64,000 bases of DNA from Acinetobacter sp. ANC 4805 (lineage in GTDB: Bacteria; Pseudomonadota; Gammaproteobacteria; Pseudomonadales; Moraxellaceae): positions 186,001 to 250,000 of the forward strand of contig NZ_JAKZGD010000002.1 of NCBI RefSeq assembly GCF_022549495.1, read 5' to 3'. Of the stretch, positions 54,616 to 63,412 are shown piece by piece (positions within the stretch are counted from its first letter, which is position 1; each line of letters opens with the position of its first letter). Made by a program: the position numbers and the translations under genes. Below the pieces are notes generated by a model. The model had not been told where the DNA came from, did not search any database, and worked only from the letters and a program-made list of their open reading frames with translations.

Positions 54616-55695
54616 TTATTTGGAACGTTTCTTTTCTGCAATCGCGATGATGGGCTGTGTCATCCAACGTTTAAGTTTATTGCTTATGCTCTCTTGTTGA
54701 TAAATGGGTCTGGGCTGTGTAATTTCATCGAGTTGCTTGTATTGAGGAAATAGGGTGAGTGCATTACTACGCTGGATTTTATATTGATCTAAATCATTAA
54801 AAATGGGCAGATCATCAAGGGAACGCGTTTGCATATGAGAAATGGGGGCAGGTGCAAATGGAAAATCGCTACCAAACAAAATGCGATCTGTGCCGACAAG
54901 TTCTTTTAATGCAGACATGGCATAAGGTGATGGTGATAATGCGGTATCAAAATAAAAACGTTTTATATACGTGAGGATTCCTTGAGGGGCATTCTGATTC
55001 ATTTCAGACATTAAGTTACCTAGCGATACACGCCATGCAACATAGGGTAAAAAGCCACCAGCATGCGCTAAGATAAACTGGATATTTGGATAACGTTCCA
55101 TGACTCCAGACGTGATCAAATTAACTGCTGCACGTGTCGTATCTGGTAAAAATTCTAAAATAAATCCAGGTGTATTTAATCCCAAATGTTCACTTGTTTC
55201 ATGTAAATTAGGATGTATAAAAACAATTGCATGACGTTGATTTAACTCATACATCAGTTCCTCAAATCTTGAGTCACCAAGAAAAATACCATCTGTACTA
55301 CCTAATAATACGATGCCATCTGCTTTTAATATTTCCAAAGCATAAATTGCTTCTTTACATGATTCTGAAGTTAAAGGCATTGGGAGTACTGCGAAAAAAC
55401 CAAATCTATTCGGATATTTCGCACGCATATCCGCCGTATATTCATTACATTGACGAGCTAAATCACAAGCCTCTTGCGCATTTCCAAAGTAAACACCTGG
55501 TGCAGATAAAGAGACAATAGCCGTTTGAGTTCCAATTTGATTCATGATTTCAATGGATTGAGCTGGCGACCATAGAGGAAGCGGCGCTCCAGCGACTTTA
55601 GTGATTCCTTTATTGAGCATTGCTTCTCTAAATACAGGTGGAACGATGTGGTGATGGACATCTATACGTCCTTGCTGAAATACGGTGTTTGCCAT
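54616..55695 (-). CDS. amidohydrolase family protein (ACMSD-like)
   Basis: 359 residues of the amidohydrolase-2 family. Metal ligands: His14 and His16 in DVHHHIVPP, His161 in FIHPN, His211 in LAHAGGFLPY and Asp277 in FGSDFPF. The pattern with HPN and LAHAGG fits the ACMSD/gamma-resorcylate decarboxylase branch, which removes CO2 from aromatic or muconate-type acids, rather than a true amidase. A C-terminal extension of about 40 basic residues (KRWMTQPIIAIAEKKRSK) is unusual. It heads the leftward FAH-DUF2147 run, and an operator-like palindrome lies about 100 bases upstream. Confidence 0.83.
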   Translation of the reverse strand: MANTVFQQGRIDVHHHIVPPVFREAMLNKGITKVAGAPLPLWSPAQSIEIMNQIGTQTAIVSLSAPGVYFGNAQEACDLARQCNEYTADMRAKYPNRFGFFAVLPMPLTSESCKEAIYALEILKADGIVLLGSTDGIFLGDSRFEELMYELNQRHAIVFIHPNLHETSEHLGLNTPGFILEFLPDTTRAAVNLITSGVMERYPNIQFILAHAGGFLPYVAWRVSLGNLMSEMNQNAPQGILTYIKRFYFDTALSPSPYAMSALKELVGTDRILFGSDFPFAPAPISHMQTRSLDDLPIFNDLDQYKIQRSNALTLFPQYKQLDEITQPRPIYQQESISNKLKRWMTQPIIAIAEKKRSK

Positions 55696-55793
55696 AACGA
55701 TTCCTTCTTATCACGAGGTCTTTCATTTTTTGTAAGTTGCCAGTTTCACTAGACAACAAATTTCAATCTGATTATATTAAGTCAATTATGGTT

Positions 55794-55819
55794 AAAATTG
55801 AACAATTGTGTTTAATTTT
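55794..55819. promoter_or_regulatory. operator-like palindrome, copy A
   Basis: AAAATTGAACA and TGTTTAATTTT surround ATTG, an inverted repeat with 10 of 11 positions matching. It lies between the leftward amidohydrolase gene and the rightward DUF2147 gene. Core and arm wording match the palindrome at 57938-57965, implying a shared regulator. Confidence 0.6.
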
Positions 55820-55908
55820 TTGTAAATTTATAACTATTCTTGTGATTATAAATACAGAAGATTGTTGGTTCTAACCTCGACAACAGCTTATTAAGGAGCA
55901 ATAAGCCG

Positions 55909-56373
55909 ATGAAACTAAAAATGAAATTTTTTCTGATTCTTGCGATTTCAAGCATGTGTATAACCAATACTTGGGCAGAGGAAATTGTGGGCAAATGGAA
56001 GGCGATGGATGATCGAAGTGGTTATGCACGCGCTAAAATTAATATTTATAAGCTGACAGATGGTAGCTATGAAGGAACAATTGAGGAGATTTATGCTTTA
56101 CCGAATCAAAAAGAACCCTATACCGATAAGTGTTTCCGTTGTAAAAATGAGTTAAAAGATGTTCCACTGATTGGTATGAAAATCTTGTATGGTTTTAAAA
56201 AAAATATCAATAAAACAGATGAATATACGGATGGAAAAGTGATTGACCCAATGAGTGGCAATATTTATAAGGGTAAAATGAGGCTGAATACAAGTGGCAA
56301 CAGGCTGAATTTAAGAGGGTATTTAGGCACGTCTGCATTAGGTCGAAGCCAAACGTGGGTCAAAATAGAATAG
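55909..56373 (+). CDS. DUF2147 family exported protein, copy 2
   Basis: 154 residues with signal peptide ending NTWA-EEIVGKWKAMDD. A DUF2147 domain paralogous to the one at 53189: same CxxC (KCFRCKN) and same ending GYLGTSALGRSQTWVKI. AGGAG is 10 bases before ATG 55909. The two copies bracket the amidohydrolase and FAH genes. It ends at a very strong hairpin shared with the convergent FadL gene. Confidence 0.82.
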   Translation: MKLKMKFFLILAISSMCITNTWAEEIVGKWKAMDDRSGYARAKINIYKLTDGSYEGTIEEIYALPNQKEPYTDKCFRCKNELKDVPLIGMKILYGFKKNINKTDEYTDGKVIDPMSGNIYKGKMRLNTSGNRLNLRGYLGTSALGRSQTWVKIE

Positions 56374-56384
56374 TTATGATTTAA

Positions 56385-56429
56385 AAGAAAATGACCCGCT
56401 TAATGATAAATTAAGCGGGTCATTTTCTT
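56385..56429. terminator. 19-bp-stem bidirectional terminator
   Basis: AAGAAAATGACCCGCTTAA and its exact complement enclose a TGATAAA loop. T/A ends serve both directions, between the converging DUF2147 and FadL genes. The right edge overlaps the FadL stop. Confidence 0.9.
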
Positions 56430-57732
56430 AGAATTTATAGTTGAATTGAAGAGAAAAAATATCAGCTTGTGTTTCAAAATTACCTTCTAAAGTTTGCATC
56501 GTCGTATTGCCAGCAACGATTGTTGGACTTTTGATTGTGGCTTCATTTGCAAAAATATGAGCATAGCCAAAATCTATACTCAGTTTTTGATTCAATTGGT
56601 AGCCTGCACCGACGGAGAGCCAAATTCTATCTGCATCGGGGAAGCGTACGGTACGTTCTGATGATGATTGTACGACCGATTTATCATAGGCTGTACCAAA
56701 TCTAAGCTGTGTGGCTGGTGTTATTTGGTATAAAGCGCCAAGGCTAGACCGAAAACCATCTCTAAAATGTAATTGTTCTTCATATACAACCACATTTGTT
56801 GCAGGATTAACGGCACTAAAGGCTGGTAAAACAGACCAATCGTACCAAGTCACTTCAGCGAGTGCAGTCCATTTTGGCTTGAAGCGGTATGCTGCTCCTA
56901 AGCTAGCACTTTGAGGCATACTAATGTCGACTGTGGCTGGCGTTGTCAGTTTTGTTTTTGGTGTTGTGATGGTGAGTGAACCATCAAGTTTCAAATCAGT
57001 TTCAGAGCGATACGTTAAGCCAAGATCAATGTCTTGGGTCGGTCGCCAAAACACCCCTACATTCGCTGCCCAACCATCTCCATCACCTTGTAATTCCCCT
57101 TGAGCATCACCTACATAAATCGGGGGTGTTGTGCTTGTATTGACCAACGGAGCTGCTTTTCTTGTGAGTGTTGCATCAAAATCAAGATAGTTGATGCCAA
57201 AACCAAACATCAATTGTGGGCTCAATGCATAAGCAAAAGAAGTATTAAAGTTCATCCCTGTGACTTCAGTTTTTAAGCCCTTATAACGACCGATAAATTG
57301 GTCATTCCATTCGCCCTCATTACCATACATTGGTGAAACACTGATACCGATGGCATAAGGCTGTTCGCTTTTATAAACATATTGAAAACTAGGAACAACT
57401 AATTTTCGATCGATACGATCATTTATGCTTCCTGTAGGAACGATTGGTGAAATTGATGCGCTATTGGTGCCATTAAATTCAGTTTGTGCCAGAACCAGCG
57501 AAGCTGAACCAGAGAGGTAATTGCCCTGATCTAATGCGCCCATTCCCGCAGGATTATAAGCAATAACACTTGCATCCTGAGCAAGTACAGATGCACCTGC
57601 GAAAGCATAACCGACACCATTGGCTGTTTGAGTGTCAATGTAAACACCAGATGCATAGCAAACAGAGGCTTGACTGAATAAAAACAGCGAGAAGAGTTGA
57701 GATTTGCGTATTTTGATCACGATAAAATCCAT
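56428..57732 (-). CDS. OmpP1/FadL family outer-membrane transporter of the aromatic locus
   Basis: 434 residues. The signal peptide probably ends at VCYA-SGVY. The hatch-like N-terminus GVGYAFAGASVLAQDASVIAYNPAGMGAL is the FadL pattern, including the NPAG mark. Barrel strands follow and end SLQFNYKF. Divergent from the C-C hydrolase gene, as TodX/TbuX-type porins often accompany hydrocarbon operons; uptake of the hydrophobic substrate is inferred. It is only distantly related to the tandem pair at 37-40 kb. Confidence 0.87.
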   Translation of the reverse strand: MDFIVIKIRKSQLFSLFLFSQASVCYASGVYIDTQTANGVGYAFAGASVLAQDASVIAYNPAGMGALDQGNYLSGSASLVLAQTEFNGTNSASISPIVPTGSINDRIDRKLVVPSFQYVYKSEQPYAIGISVSPMYGNEGEWNDQFIGRYKGLKTEVTGMNFNTSFAYALSPQLMFGFGINYLDFDATLTRKAAPLVNTSTTPPIYVGDAQGELQGDGDGWAANVGVFWRPTQDIDLGLTYRSETDLKLDGSLTITTPKTKLTTPATVDISMPQSASLGAAYRFKPKWTALAEVTWYDWSVLPAFSAVNPATNVVVYEEQLHFRDGFRSSLGALYQITPATQLRFGTAYDKSVVQSSSERTVRFPDADRIWLSVGAGYQLNQKLSIDFGYAHIFANEATIKSPTIVAGNTTMQTLEGNFETQADIFSLQFNYKF

Positions 57733-57937
57733 TTAATATAAATTAAGTGTAAAATATCAAACAAAAGTGTTTAATTTGCAAATTATTTGTCTATTTTTTT
57801 AATAGTGTTTCTTTAATGCAATCTGATTTTCAATGCGTTGCTCTTCAGATAAATTTTTTAGAAAATTTTGAGATATAAACCAATAAATCTTTATCTATTT
57901 GATATTTATTATTTTATAAAACATGAACAAATATTGA

Positions 57938-57965
57938 TTAATTTGAACAAATATGTTCAAATTAA
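57938..57965. promoter_or_regulatory. operator-like palindrome, copy B
   Basis: Perfect 12-base arms TTAATTTGAACA and TGTTCAAATTAA around AATA. An extra half site GAACA-AATA lies at 57925-57933, 20 bases away (two helical turns). It sits 30 bases before the operon start at 57995 and 205 bases before the FadL start. A dimeric regulator site is the natural reading. Confidence 0.7.
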
Positions 57966-57994
57966 TTATGTTTAGTAAATTTAGAGTCCAAAAA

Positions 57995-58861
57995 ATGACA
58001 GAGCATAAAGAAAATGCCTTGAGTTCACGGTTTATAAAATTTGGTCATAGACAGATTTTTTTATGTGAACAAGGTGAGGGCTTTCCGATTCTGATGTTGC
58101 ATGGTGGTGGTCCTGGTGCTTCTGGGTTATCGAACTACTCCAAAAATATTGGTGCGTTGGCGGAAAAATATCGTGTACTTATTCCTGATATGCAGGGCTA
58201 TGGTCAGTCATCAAAAGGCGTAAATCGTGATGATCCATTTGGGGATTTAGCGGATGCAATGTTTGGCTTGCTTGATCAGTTAAAGATTAAACAGGTACAT
58301 ATCATTGGTAACTCTCTTGGTGGAGCCTGTGGATTACGCATGGCACTTGAACAGCCAGAACGTGTTGCAAGCTTGATTCTTATGGGGCCTGGTGGAATTA
58401 ATACAACGAAAGGTTTACCTACTAAAGGTTTGAATTGCTTATTAAATTACTATGGTGGTAAAGGGCCAAGTATGGATAAGTTAAGAACTTTTATCCGTGA
58501 ATACCTCGTGTTCGATGGTAGTCAAGTTCCAGAAAGTGTCATTCGTGAACGTTTCCAAGCCAGTATCGATCCAGACGTGATTGCTGCACCTCCACTACGT
58601 CGCCCTACGGGATTAAAAGGTGCGATTCGTATGGACTTCACCCGTGATTCTCGCCTGAAAAAATGTAAAGTTCCAACCTTAGTGGTTTGGGGGGCGAATG
58701 ATTTAGTGAACCGTCCGAGTGGTGCACTGACTTTGCAGAAAATCATGCCGAATTGTGATGTTTATTTATTTGCTAACACAGGGCATTGGGTGCAGTGGGA
58801 AAGAGCGGATGAATTTAATCAACTCAGTCTAGATTTCTTTGCTAGACAAGCTATCGCTTGA
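57995..58861 (+). CDS. alpha/beta hydrolase, meta-cleavage product C-C hydrolase
   Basis: 288 residues. Triad: Ser107 in GNSLGGACGL, Asp236 in GANDLVNRP and His264 in NTGHWVQWE. The oxyanion segment is LHGGGPGASG, typical of MhpC/BphD/HbpD-type enzymes that split 2-hydroxy-6-oxo-dienoates into 2-hydroxypenta-2,4-dienoate and an acid. ATG 57995 is preferred (GAG 10 bases upstream); the longer frame to 57953 runs into the operator palindrome. First gene of the rightward operon. Confidence 0.9.
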   Translation: MTEHKENALSSRFIKFGHRQIFLCEQGEGFPILMLHGGGPGASGLSNYSKNIGALAEKYRVLIPDMQGYGQSSKGVNRDDPFGDLADAMFGLLDQLKIKQVHIIGNSLGGACGLRMALEQPERVASLILMGPGGINTTKGLPTKGLNCLLNYYGGKGPSMDKLRTFIREYLVFDGSQVPESVIRERFQASIDPDVIAAPPLRRPTGLKGAIRMDFTRDSRLKKCKVPTLVVWGANDLVNRPSGALTLQKIMPNCDVYLFANTGHWVQWERADEFNQLSLDFFARQAIA

Positions 58862-58873
58862 AAAGGTGAGCAT

Positions 58874-59878
58874 ATGAATAGCACCACAGTAGATCAGGAT
58901 ATTTTTGGTTCAGTACGCATGGGTTATGCGGTGATTGAATCCAATAAATTAAAAGAATGGAAAACTTTTCTGCAACAGGGTTTAGGACTGCATTTTAATA
59001 CAGATGAAAAGTTAATCAATGAACTCAGCTTTCGCATGGACGATCATGCCAAACGCTTGATGGTACAAAAAGGTAGCACAGAAGATTTTATTGCACTGGG
59101 CTGGCAGGTTAAAGATCAAAAAACACTAGATATTATTCTGGGTCGATTGGCTGAACGTGATATTGCTGTTGAGAAAAGTACGCAGGCTGAGGCTGAGCAA
59201 AGAGGTGTGAAAGCATTTTGGCGAATATTAGGACCTAAAAAACAGAATATTGAGCTTTTTATTCAAGCTGATCTGACTGAACAGCCGTTACAAATGTTGA
59301 GTTCAGGTTTTATTACAGCACAAGCCGGTATGGGGCATGTGGCGATTACTTCAAGGAAACCTTTGAAGATGCAGCGATTTTGGCAAGAAATATTTAATGC
59401 CAGAGTCAGCGATTATGTCGAGCAAGAGATGAGTGGTGTGACCCTCGATGTGACTTTTCTACGTTTGAATGAGCGTCATCATTCTGTTGCGATCGCAACC
59501 ACTAGAGAAATCACTTTAGATCCGATTCGCACCAAAGTTCAACATATGAATGTACAAGCTGCTTCTTTGGATGACTTATCACAGGCCTTTCAGCGTTGCA
59601 AACAGCTCGGATATGAAATGGCGCATGAGATTGGGCAACATCCGAATGATAAGGAACTGTCTTTTTATGTGATTAGTCCATCAGGCTTTGAAATTGAATT
59701 CGGCTGGGCACCATTGGTTGTCGATGAAAGAACTTGGAAACCAACCAAATATTTCGCAATCAGTTCTTGGGGGCATAAGCCTGAGAATCCAACCAAACTT
59801 TATATGTTCTCTACCAATTTAAGTAATTTAAAACAGGGAATCTCAACTGTGATTCATCCTGAATATTCTCCCATCTAG
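58874..59878 (+). CDS. type I extradiol ring-cleavage dioxygenase (VOC family)
   Basis: 334 residues in two VOC domains. The C-terminal domain binds Fe(II) through His155 (GMGHVAIT), His224 (VQHMNV) and probably Glu275 (SPSGFEIEFGW), with the catalytic His in NERHHSVAI near 202. The N-terminal domain lacks these ligands, as in BphC-type enzymes. It cleaves a catechol next to the hydroxyls. It differs from MhpB, which is a LigB-type enzyme. It is 12 bases after the hydrolase gene. The C-terminal tail after residue 290 is longer than usual. Confidence 0.88.
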   Translation: MNSTTVDQDIFGSVRMGYAVIESNKLKEWKTFLQQGLGLHFNTDEKLINELSFRMDDHAKRLMVQKGSTEDFIALGWQVKDQKTLDIILGRLAERDIAVEKSTQAEAEQRGVKAFWRILGPKKQNIELFIQADLTEQPLQMLSSGFITAQAGMGHVAITSRKPLKMQRFWQEIFNARVSDYVEQEMSGVTLDVTFLRLNERHHSVAIATTREITLDPIRTKVQHMNVQAASLDDLSQAFQRCKQLGYEMAHEIGQHPNDKELSFYVISPSGFEIEFGWAPLVVDERTWKPTKYFAISSWGHKPENPTKLYMFSTNLSNLKQGISTVIHPEYSPI

Positions 59879-59895
59879 CTTTAGAGGTTCTAAAC

Positions 59896-61644
59896 ATGAC
59901 AGGTCAGAAAATTAAAAAAATGACATCACAAAATGTTGATGTGGTGATTGCAGGTCTAGGACCAACAGGATTGGTATTGGCACATATCCTAGGAAAGCAC
60001 GGACATCAAGTTTTGGTGTTAGAACGTGAACCTGTGTTTTATGGCAATGCTCGTGCAGTGTATACCGATGATGAATGTATGCGAATTTTTCAGTCGATTG
60101 GTATGGCTGAAGAACTGCAAAAAGATATGTTATTAGATACCCCCGTACAGCTTGTTCGTCCTGATAGTACGGTACTGATGCAATATAAGCCGCTGAAACG
60201 CCCATTTGGTTGGTCAGTGATCAATTTTTACTATCAACCCTATTTAGAAACCTCTTTAACCAATGCTTTAGCTCAATATCCAAATGTTAGGATTTGGCGT
60301 GGTCGAGAGCTGATTAATTTCAGTCAAGATCATCATGCAGTGACGGTTTTTCATCAGGCAACTCAAGTTTATCGTTTTAGTGATGAGTGTGATGTTAAAG
60401 CTGAAGCAGAGGGTGAGGTTGATATTCAGCAAATATCTGCACGCTATTTAGTTGGTGCAGATGGTGGTCGTAGTACAGTCCGTGCCAAGTTGGGCATTGA
60501 AATGTCAGGGAAAAACTTTCCAGAACCATGGTTAGTGGTTGATCTAAAACAAAAAGATCGCAATAAAGGTCTACGTCATCTACCTTATTTTAACTTTGTG
60601 GTCGATCCTGATTTACCTGTAGTCAGTTGTGTGCAACCAGATGGCTTCCATCGCTTTGAATTTATGTTGAAGAAAGGGCAGACCAAAGAATATATGGAAC
60701 AGCCTGAAACGGTTCGTATGTTGTTGTCTAAATTTGTTAATCCTGATGATTTCGAAATAAAGCGTAAATTGGTTTATACCTTTAATGCTTTAGTTGCAAA
60801 TCAGTGGCGGGACAATCGTGTACTTTTAGCAGGTGATGCTGCCCATATGACCCCTCAATTTATGGGACAGGGTGCAAGTGCAGGTATTCGCGACGCGAGT
60901 AATTTGGGTTGGAAACTGAGTGCCGTATTAAATGGTCAGGCCGGAGAAAAATTATTAGATAGTTATGAAAGTGAACGTTTAGACCACGCTAAAGCAATGA
61001 TTCAGGGGTCTGTACTCCTGAAAGATCTTGTTTCAATGACCAATCCCGTTGCTGGAAAAATTCGTGATGGCGTAATTAAAAGCATACGTTCTACCCCAAA
61101 ATTAAAAGAGTGGGGACAAGAAGGGGGCTTTAAACCTAAGCCTATTTATACCAAAGGACAATATTTAGGTTTAGCACGTAAACATCGTTTAAGTCCAGAA
61201 GGTAGTTTATCACCCCAACCTGTTGTACGTGGCATGGATGGCCGTCGTGTACTGTTAGATTCGCTACTCGGTGAAAACTATTCAATGATTGGGTTGTCTG
61301 TTGATCCAACACAATCTTTATCAAATACATCTAAGCAGATATTAAAGCTCATCGGTTGTAAATTTATCACTTTATATCCTTATTCGACGCGTCCTCAAGG
61401 GCATGTCGTTCGTGATCTGAACCCTGACGTAACTGAGGTGGAAGATATTGATGGTGATATGGTGTGTTGGTTTAAAAAAGCATGTAAGACATCTCAACCA
61501 ATCGCATTATTAAGACCAGACAAATTTACATTTGCTGTGGTTGATCAGAATGAAATTAATTCCGTAATACAACAGTTAAAGCATCAGTTGGATATTTGTC
61601 CTAGCGATTTAACGCTAAAAATAAGCAAAGAGGTGGCTGTATGA
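59896..61644 (+). CDS. FAD-dependent aromatic monooxygenase, MhpA-like
   Basis: 582 residues of the PF01494 flavoprotein hydroxylase family. FAD motifs: GLGPTGLVLAHILGKHGHQV near the N-terminus, the DG-type VGADGGRSTVRAKLG, and LLAGDAAHMTPQFMGQGASAGIRDASNLGWKL. A thioredoxin-like C-terminal domain follows (about 400-582), the length matching MhpA, OhpB and HbpA. It should hydroxylate a substituted phenol to a catechol using NAD(P)H and oxygen, supplying the dioxygenase. Its stop overlaps the hydratase start (ATGA). Confidence 0.88.
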   Translation: MTGQKIKKMTSQNVDVVIAGLGPTGLVLAHILGKHGHQVLVLEREPVFYGNARAVYTDDECMRIFQSIGMAEELQKDMLLDTPVQLVRPDSTVLMQYKPLKRPFGWSVINFYYQPYLETSLTNALAQYPNVRIWRGRELINFSQDHHAVTVFHQATQVYRFSDECDVKAEAEGEVDIQQISARYLVGADGGRSTVRAKLGIEMSGKNFPEPWLVVDLKQKDRNKGLRHLPYFNFVVDPDLPVVSCVQPDGFHRFEFMLKKGQTKEYMEQPETVRMLLSKFVNPDDFEIKRKLVYTFNALVANQWRDNRVLLAGDAAHMTPQFMGQGASAGIRDASNLGWKLSAVLNGQAGEKLLDSYESERLDHAKAMIQGSVLLKDLVSMTNPVAGKIRDGVIKSIRSTPKLKEWGQEGGFKPKPIYTKGQYLGLARKHRLSPEGSLSPQPVVRGMDGRRVLLDSLLGENYSMIGLSVDPTQSLSNTSKQILKLIGCKFITLYPYSTRPQGHVVRDLNPDVTEVEDIDGDMVCWFKKACKTSQPIALLRPDKFTFAVVDQNEINSVIQQLKHQLDICPSDLTLKISKEVAV

Positions 61645-62432
61645 CTTCTCATGATCAAGTCCGTTTAAATTCTGCTGCCTCGGCGTTACGAGAAGCTCGA
61701 GAATCAGGTCAAACCATAGAACAAATTTCTCAGACACATCATATTTCAGGTTTAGACGAAGCTTATGCCGTGGCACAAATCAACACTGAATATAAGTTGA
61801 ATCAGGGCGCAAGAATTATTGGCAAGAAAGTGGGTTTGACTTCGAAAGCGGTGCAGCAACAGCTTGGTGTGGATCAGCCTGATTTTGGAATTTTGTTCGA
61901 TGATATGGAATATCTAGATGGGGATACAGTTCCTGTCAGCCAACTTATGCAACCGAAAATTGAAGCCGAAATTGCTTTTATTGTGGGGCGTGATCTTGTT
62001 GGGCCAATGCCATCGTGGGGAGAGTTCATATCGGCATTGGCTTATGCTTTACCTGCCTTAGAAATCGTTGATAGCGCGATTCATAATTGGAAAATCACAC
62101 TAGAAGATACTGTTGCTGATAATGCGTCTTGTGGTTTGTTTGTTCTAGGAAGTCAACCAATAGAAATTGGCAGCTTAAATTTTGCAAAAGTAAAGATGGA
62201 GCTTGAACATAATAAAGAGCTTGCTTCAAAAGGTAATGGTGCAGCGTGTCTAGGTCATCCGTTAAAAGCTGCTTGGTGGTTGGCTCGTACAATGTGTGAA
62301 AAAGAAATTGGATTAAAAGCGGGTGAAGTCATTCTATCTGGTGCATTAGGTCCAATGGTCAATGTTAAAGCGGGTGATGCAGTGACTGCCTATATTGGTC
62401 GTTTGGGTTCTGTCAGTTGTAAATTAATGTAG
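61641..62432 (+). CDS. 2-hydroxypenta-2,4-dienoate (2-keto-4-pentenoate) hydratase
   Basis: 263 residues, the usual length for MhpD/BphE-type hydratases. Marks: [34 protein letters not shown], the metal-binding [15 protein letters not shown], and [14 protein letters not shown] with GAALGHP-type region (here [17 protein letters not shown]). It adds water to 2-hydroxypentadienoate to give 4-hydroxy-2-oxopentanoate. Overlaps the monooxygenase gene by four bases. Confidence 0.92.
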   Translation: MTSHDQVRLNSAASALREARESGQTIEQISQTHHISGLDEAYAVAQINTEYKLNQGARIIGKKVGLTSKAVQQQLGVDQPDFGILFDDMEYLDGDTVPVSQLMQPKIEAEIAFIVGRDLVGPMPSWGEFISALAYALPALEIVDSAIHNWKITLEDTVADNASCGLFVLGSQPIEIGSLNFAKVKMELEHNKELASKGNGAACLGHPLKAAWWLARTMCEKEIGLKAGEVILSGALGPMVNVKAGDAVTAYIGRLGSVSCKLM

Positions 62433-62440
62433 GGTATAAC

Positions 62441-63409
62441 ATGAATAATCAACCGAAAAACAAAGTAAAAGCAGCCATTATTGGTAGCGGCAATATTGGT
62501 AGCGATCTCATGATCAAAATGTTACGTCATGGTGAGCATCTTGAAATTGCTGCGATGGTTGGGATTGATCCTGAGTCTGATGGTTTAGCCCGTGCCAAAC
62601 GTATGAACGTCGCGACCACGCATCTGGGCGTACAGGGACTGATTGATTTACCTGAATTTAAAGACATTGATATTATTTTTGATGCGACCTCTGCTGGGGC
62701 ACATATTAAAAATGATGCTTTATTAAGACAACATAAGCCGAATATTCGGATGGTGGATTTAACCCCAGCCGCAATTGGTCCATATTGTGTTCCTGTGGTG
62801 AATCTGGAACAACACATTGATCAGCATAATGTCAATATGGTGACCTGTGGTGGGCAAGCAACGATCCCGATTGTTGCAGCAGTATCGAGGGTTGCAAAAG
62901 TTCATTACGCTGAAATTGTCGCTTCTATTTCCAGTAAATCGGCTGGACCAGGTACGAGAGCAAATATTGATGAATTTACCGAAACCACCTCAAAAGCATT
63001 GGAAACAGTAGGTGGTGCAGTTAAAGGTAAGGCAATGATTGTACTCAATCCAGCCGAGCCACCATTATTGATGCGTGATACGGTCTATGTGCTGTCTGAA
63101 GCTGCGGATCAGGCTGCGGTTGAAGCCTCGATTGAGAAAATGGTGGCTGAGGTTCAAAAATATGTTGCTGGCTATCGCTTAAAACAAAAAGTCCAGTTTG
63201 AGGTGATTCCTGAATCTGCCCCACTCAATATTGCAGGATTAGGGAAATTTTCAGGGCTAAAAACCAGTGTGTTTTTAGAAGTTGAGGGTGCAGCACATTA
63301 TTTACCAGCATACGCAGGCAATCTTGACATTATGACCTCTGCGGCTTTGGCAACAGGTGAAAAGATTGCAGCATCATTACAATTACAACGTGTATCGGTT
63401 GAGGGCTAA
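62441..63409 (+). CDS. mhpF: acetaldehyde dehydrogenase (acylating)
   Basis: 322 residues of the MhpF/DmpF family. The NAD-binding start is [18 protein letters not shown] and the catalytic Cys136 lies in [13 protein letters not shown]. It converts acetaldehyde made by the aldolase to acetyl-CoA, normally within a channelled complex with that enzyme. It begins 8 bases after the hydratase gene and ends 3 bases before the aldolase gene. Confidence 0.94.
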   Translation: MNNQPKNKVKAAIIGSGNIGSDLMIKMLRHGEHLEIAAMVGIDPESDGLARAKRMNVATTHLGVQGLIDLPEFKDIDIIFDATSAGAHIKNDALLRQHKPNIRMVDLTPAAIGPYCVPVVNLEQHIDQHNVNMVTCGGQATIPIVAAVSRVAKVHYAEIVASISSKSAGPGTRANIDEFTETTSKALETVGGAVKGKAMIVLNPAEPPLLMRDTVYVLSEAADQAAVEASIEKMVAEVQKYVAGYRLKQKVQFEVIPESAPLNIAGLGKFSGLKTSVFLEVEGAAHYLPAYAGNLDIMTSAALATGEKIAASLQLQRVSVEG

Positions 63410-63412
63410 GTG

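Noticed and set aside
57953..57994. Longer start of the C-C hydrolase
   Set aside because: The extra codons read through the operator palindrome and do not resemble family N-termini.
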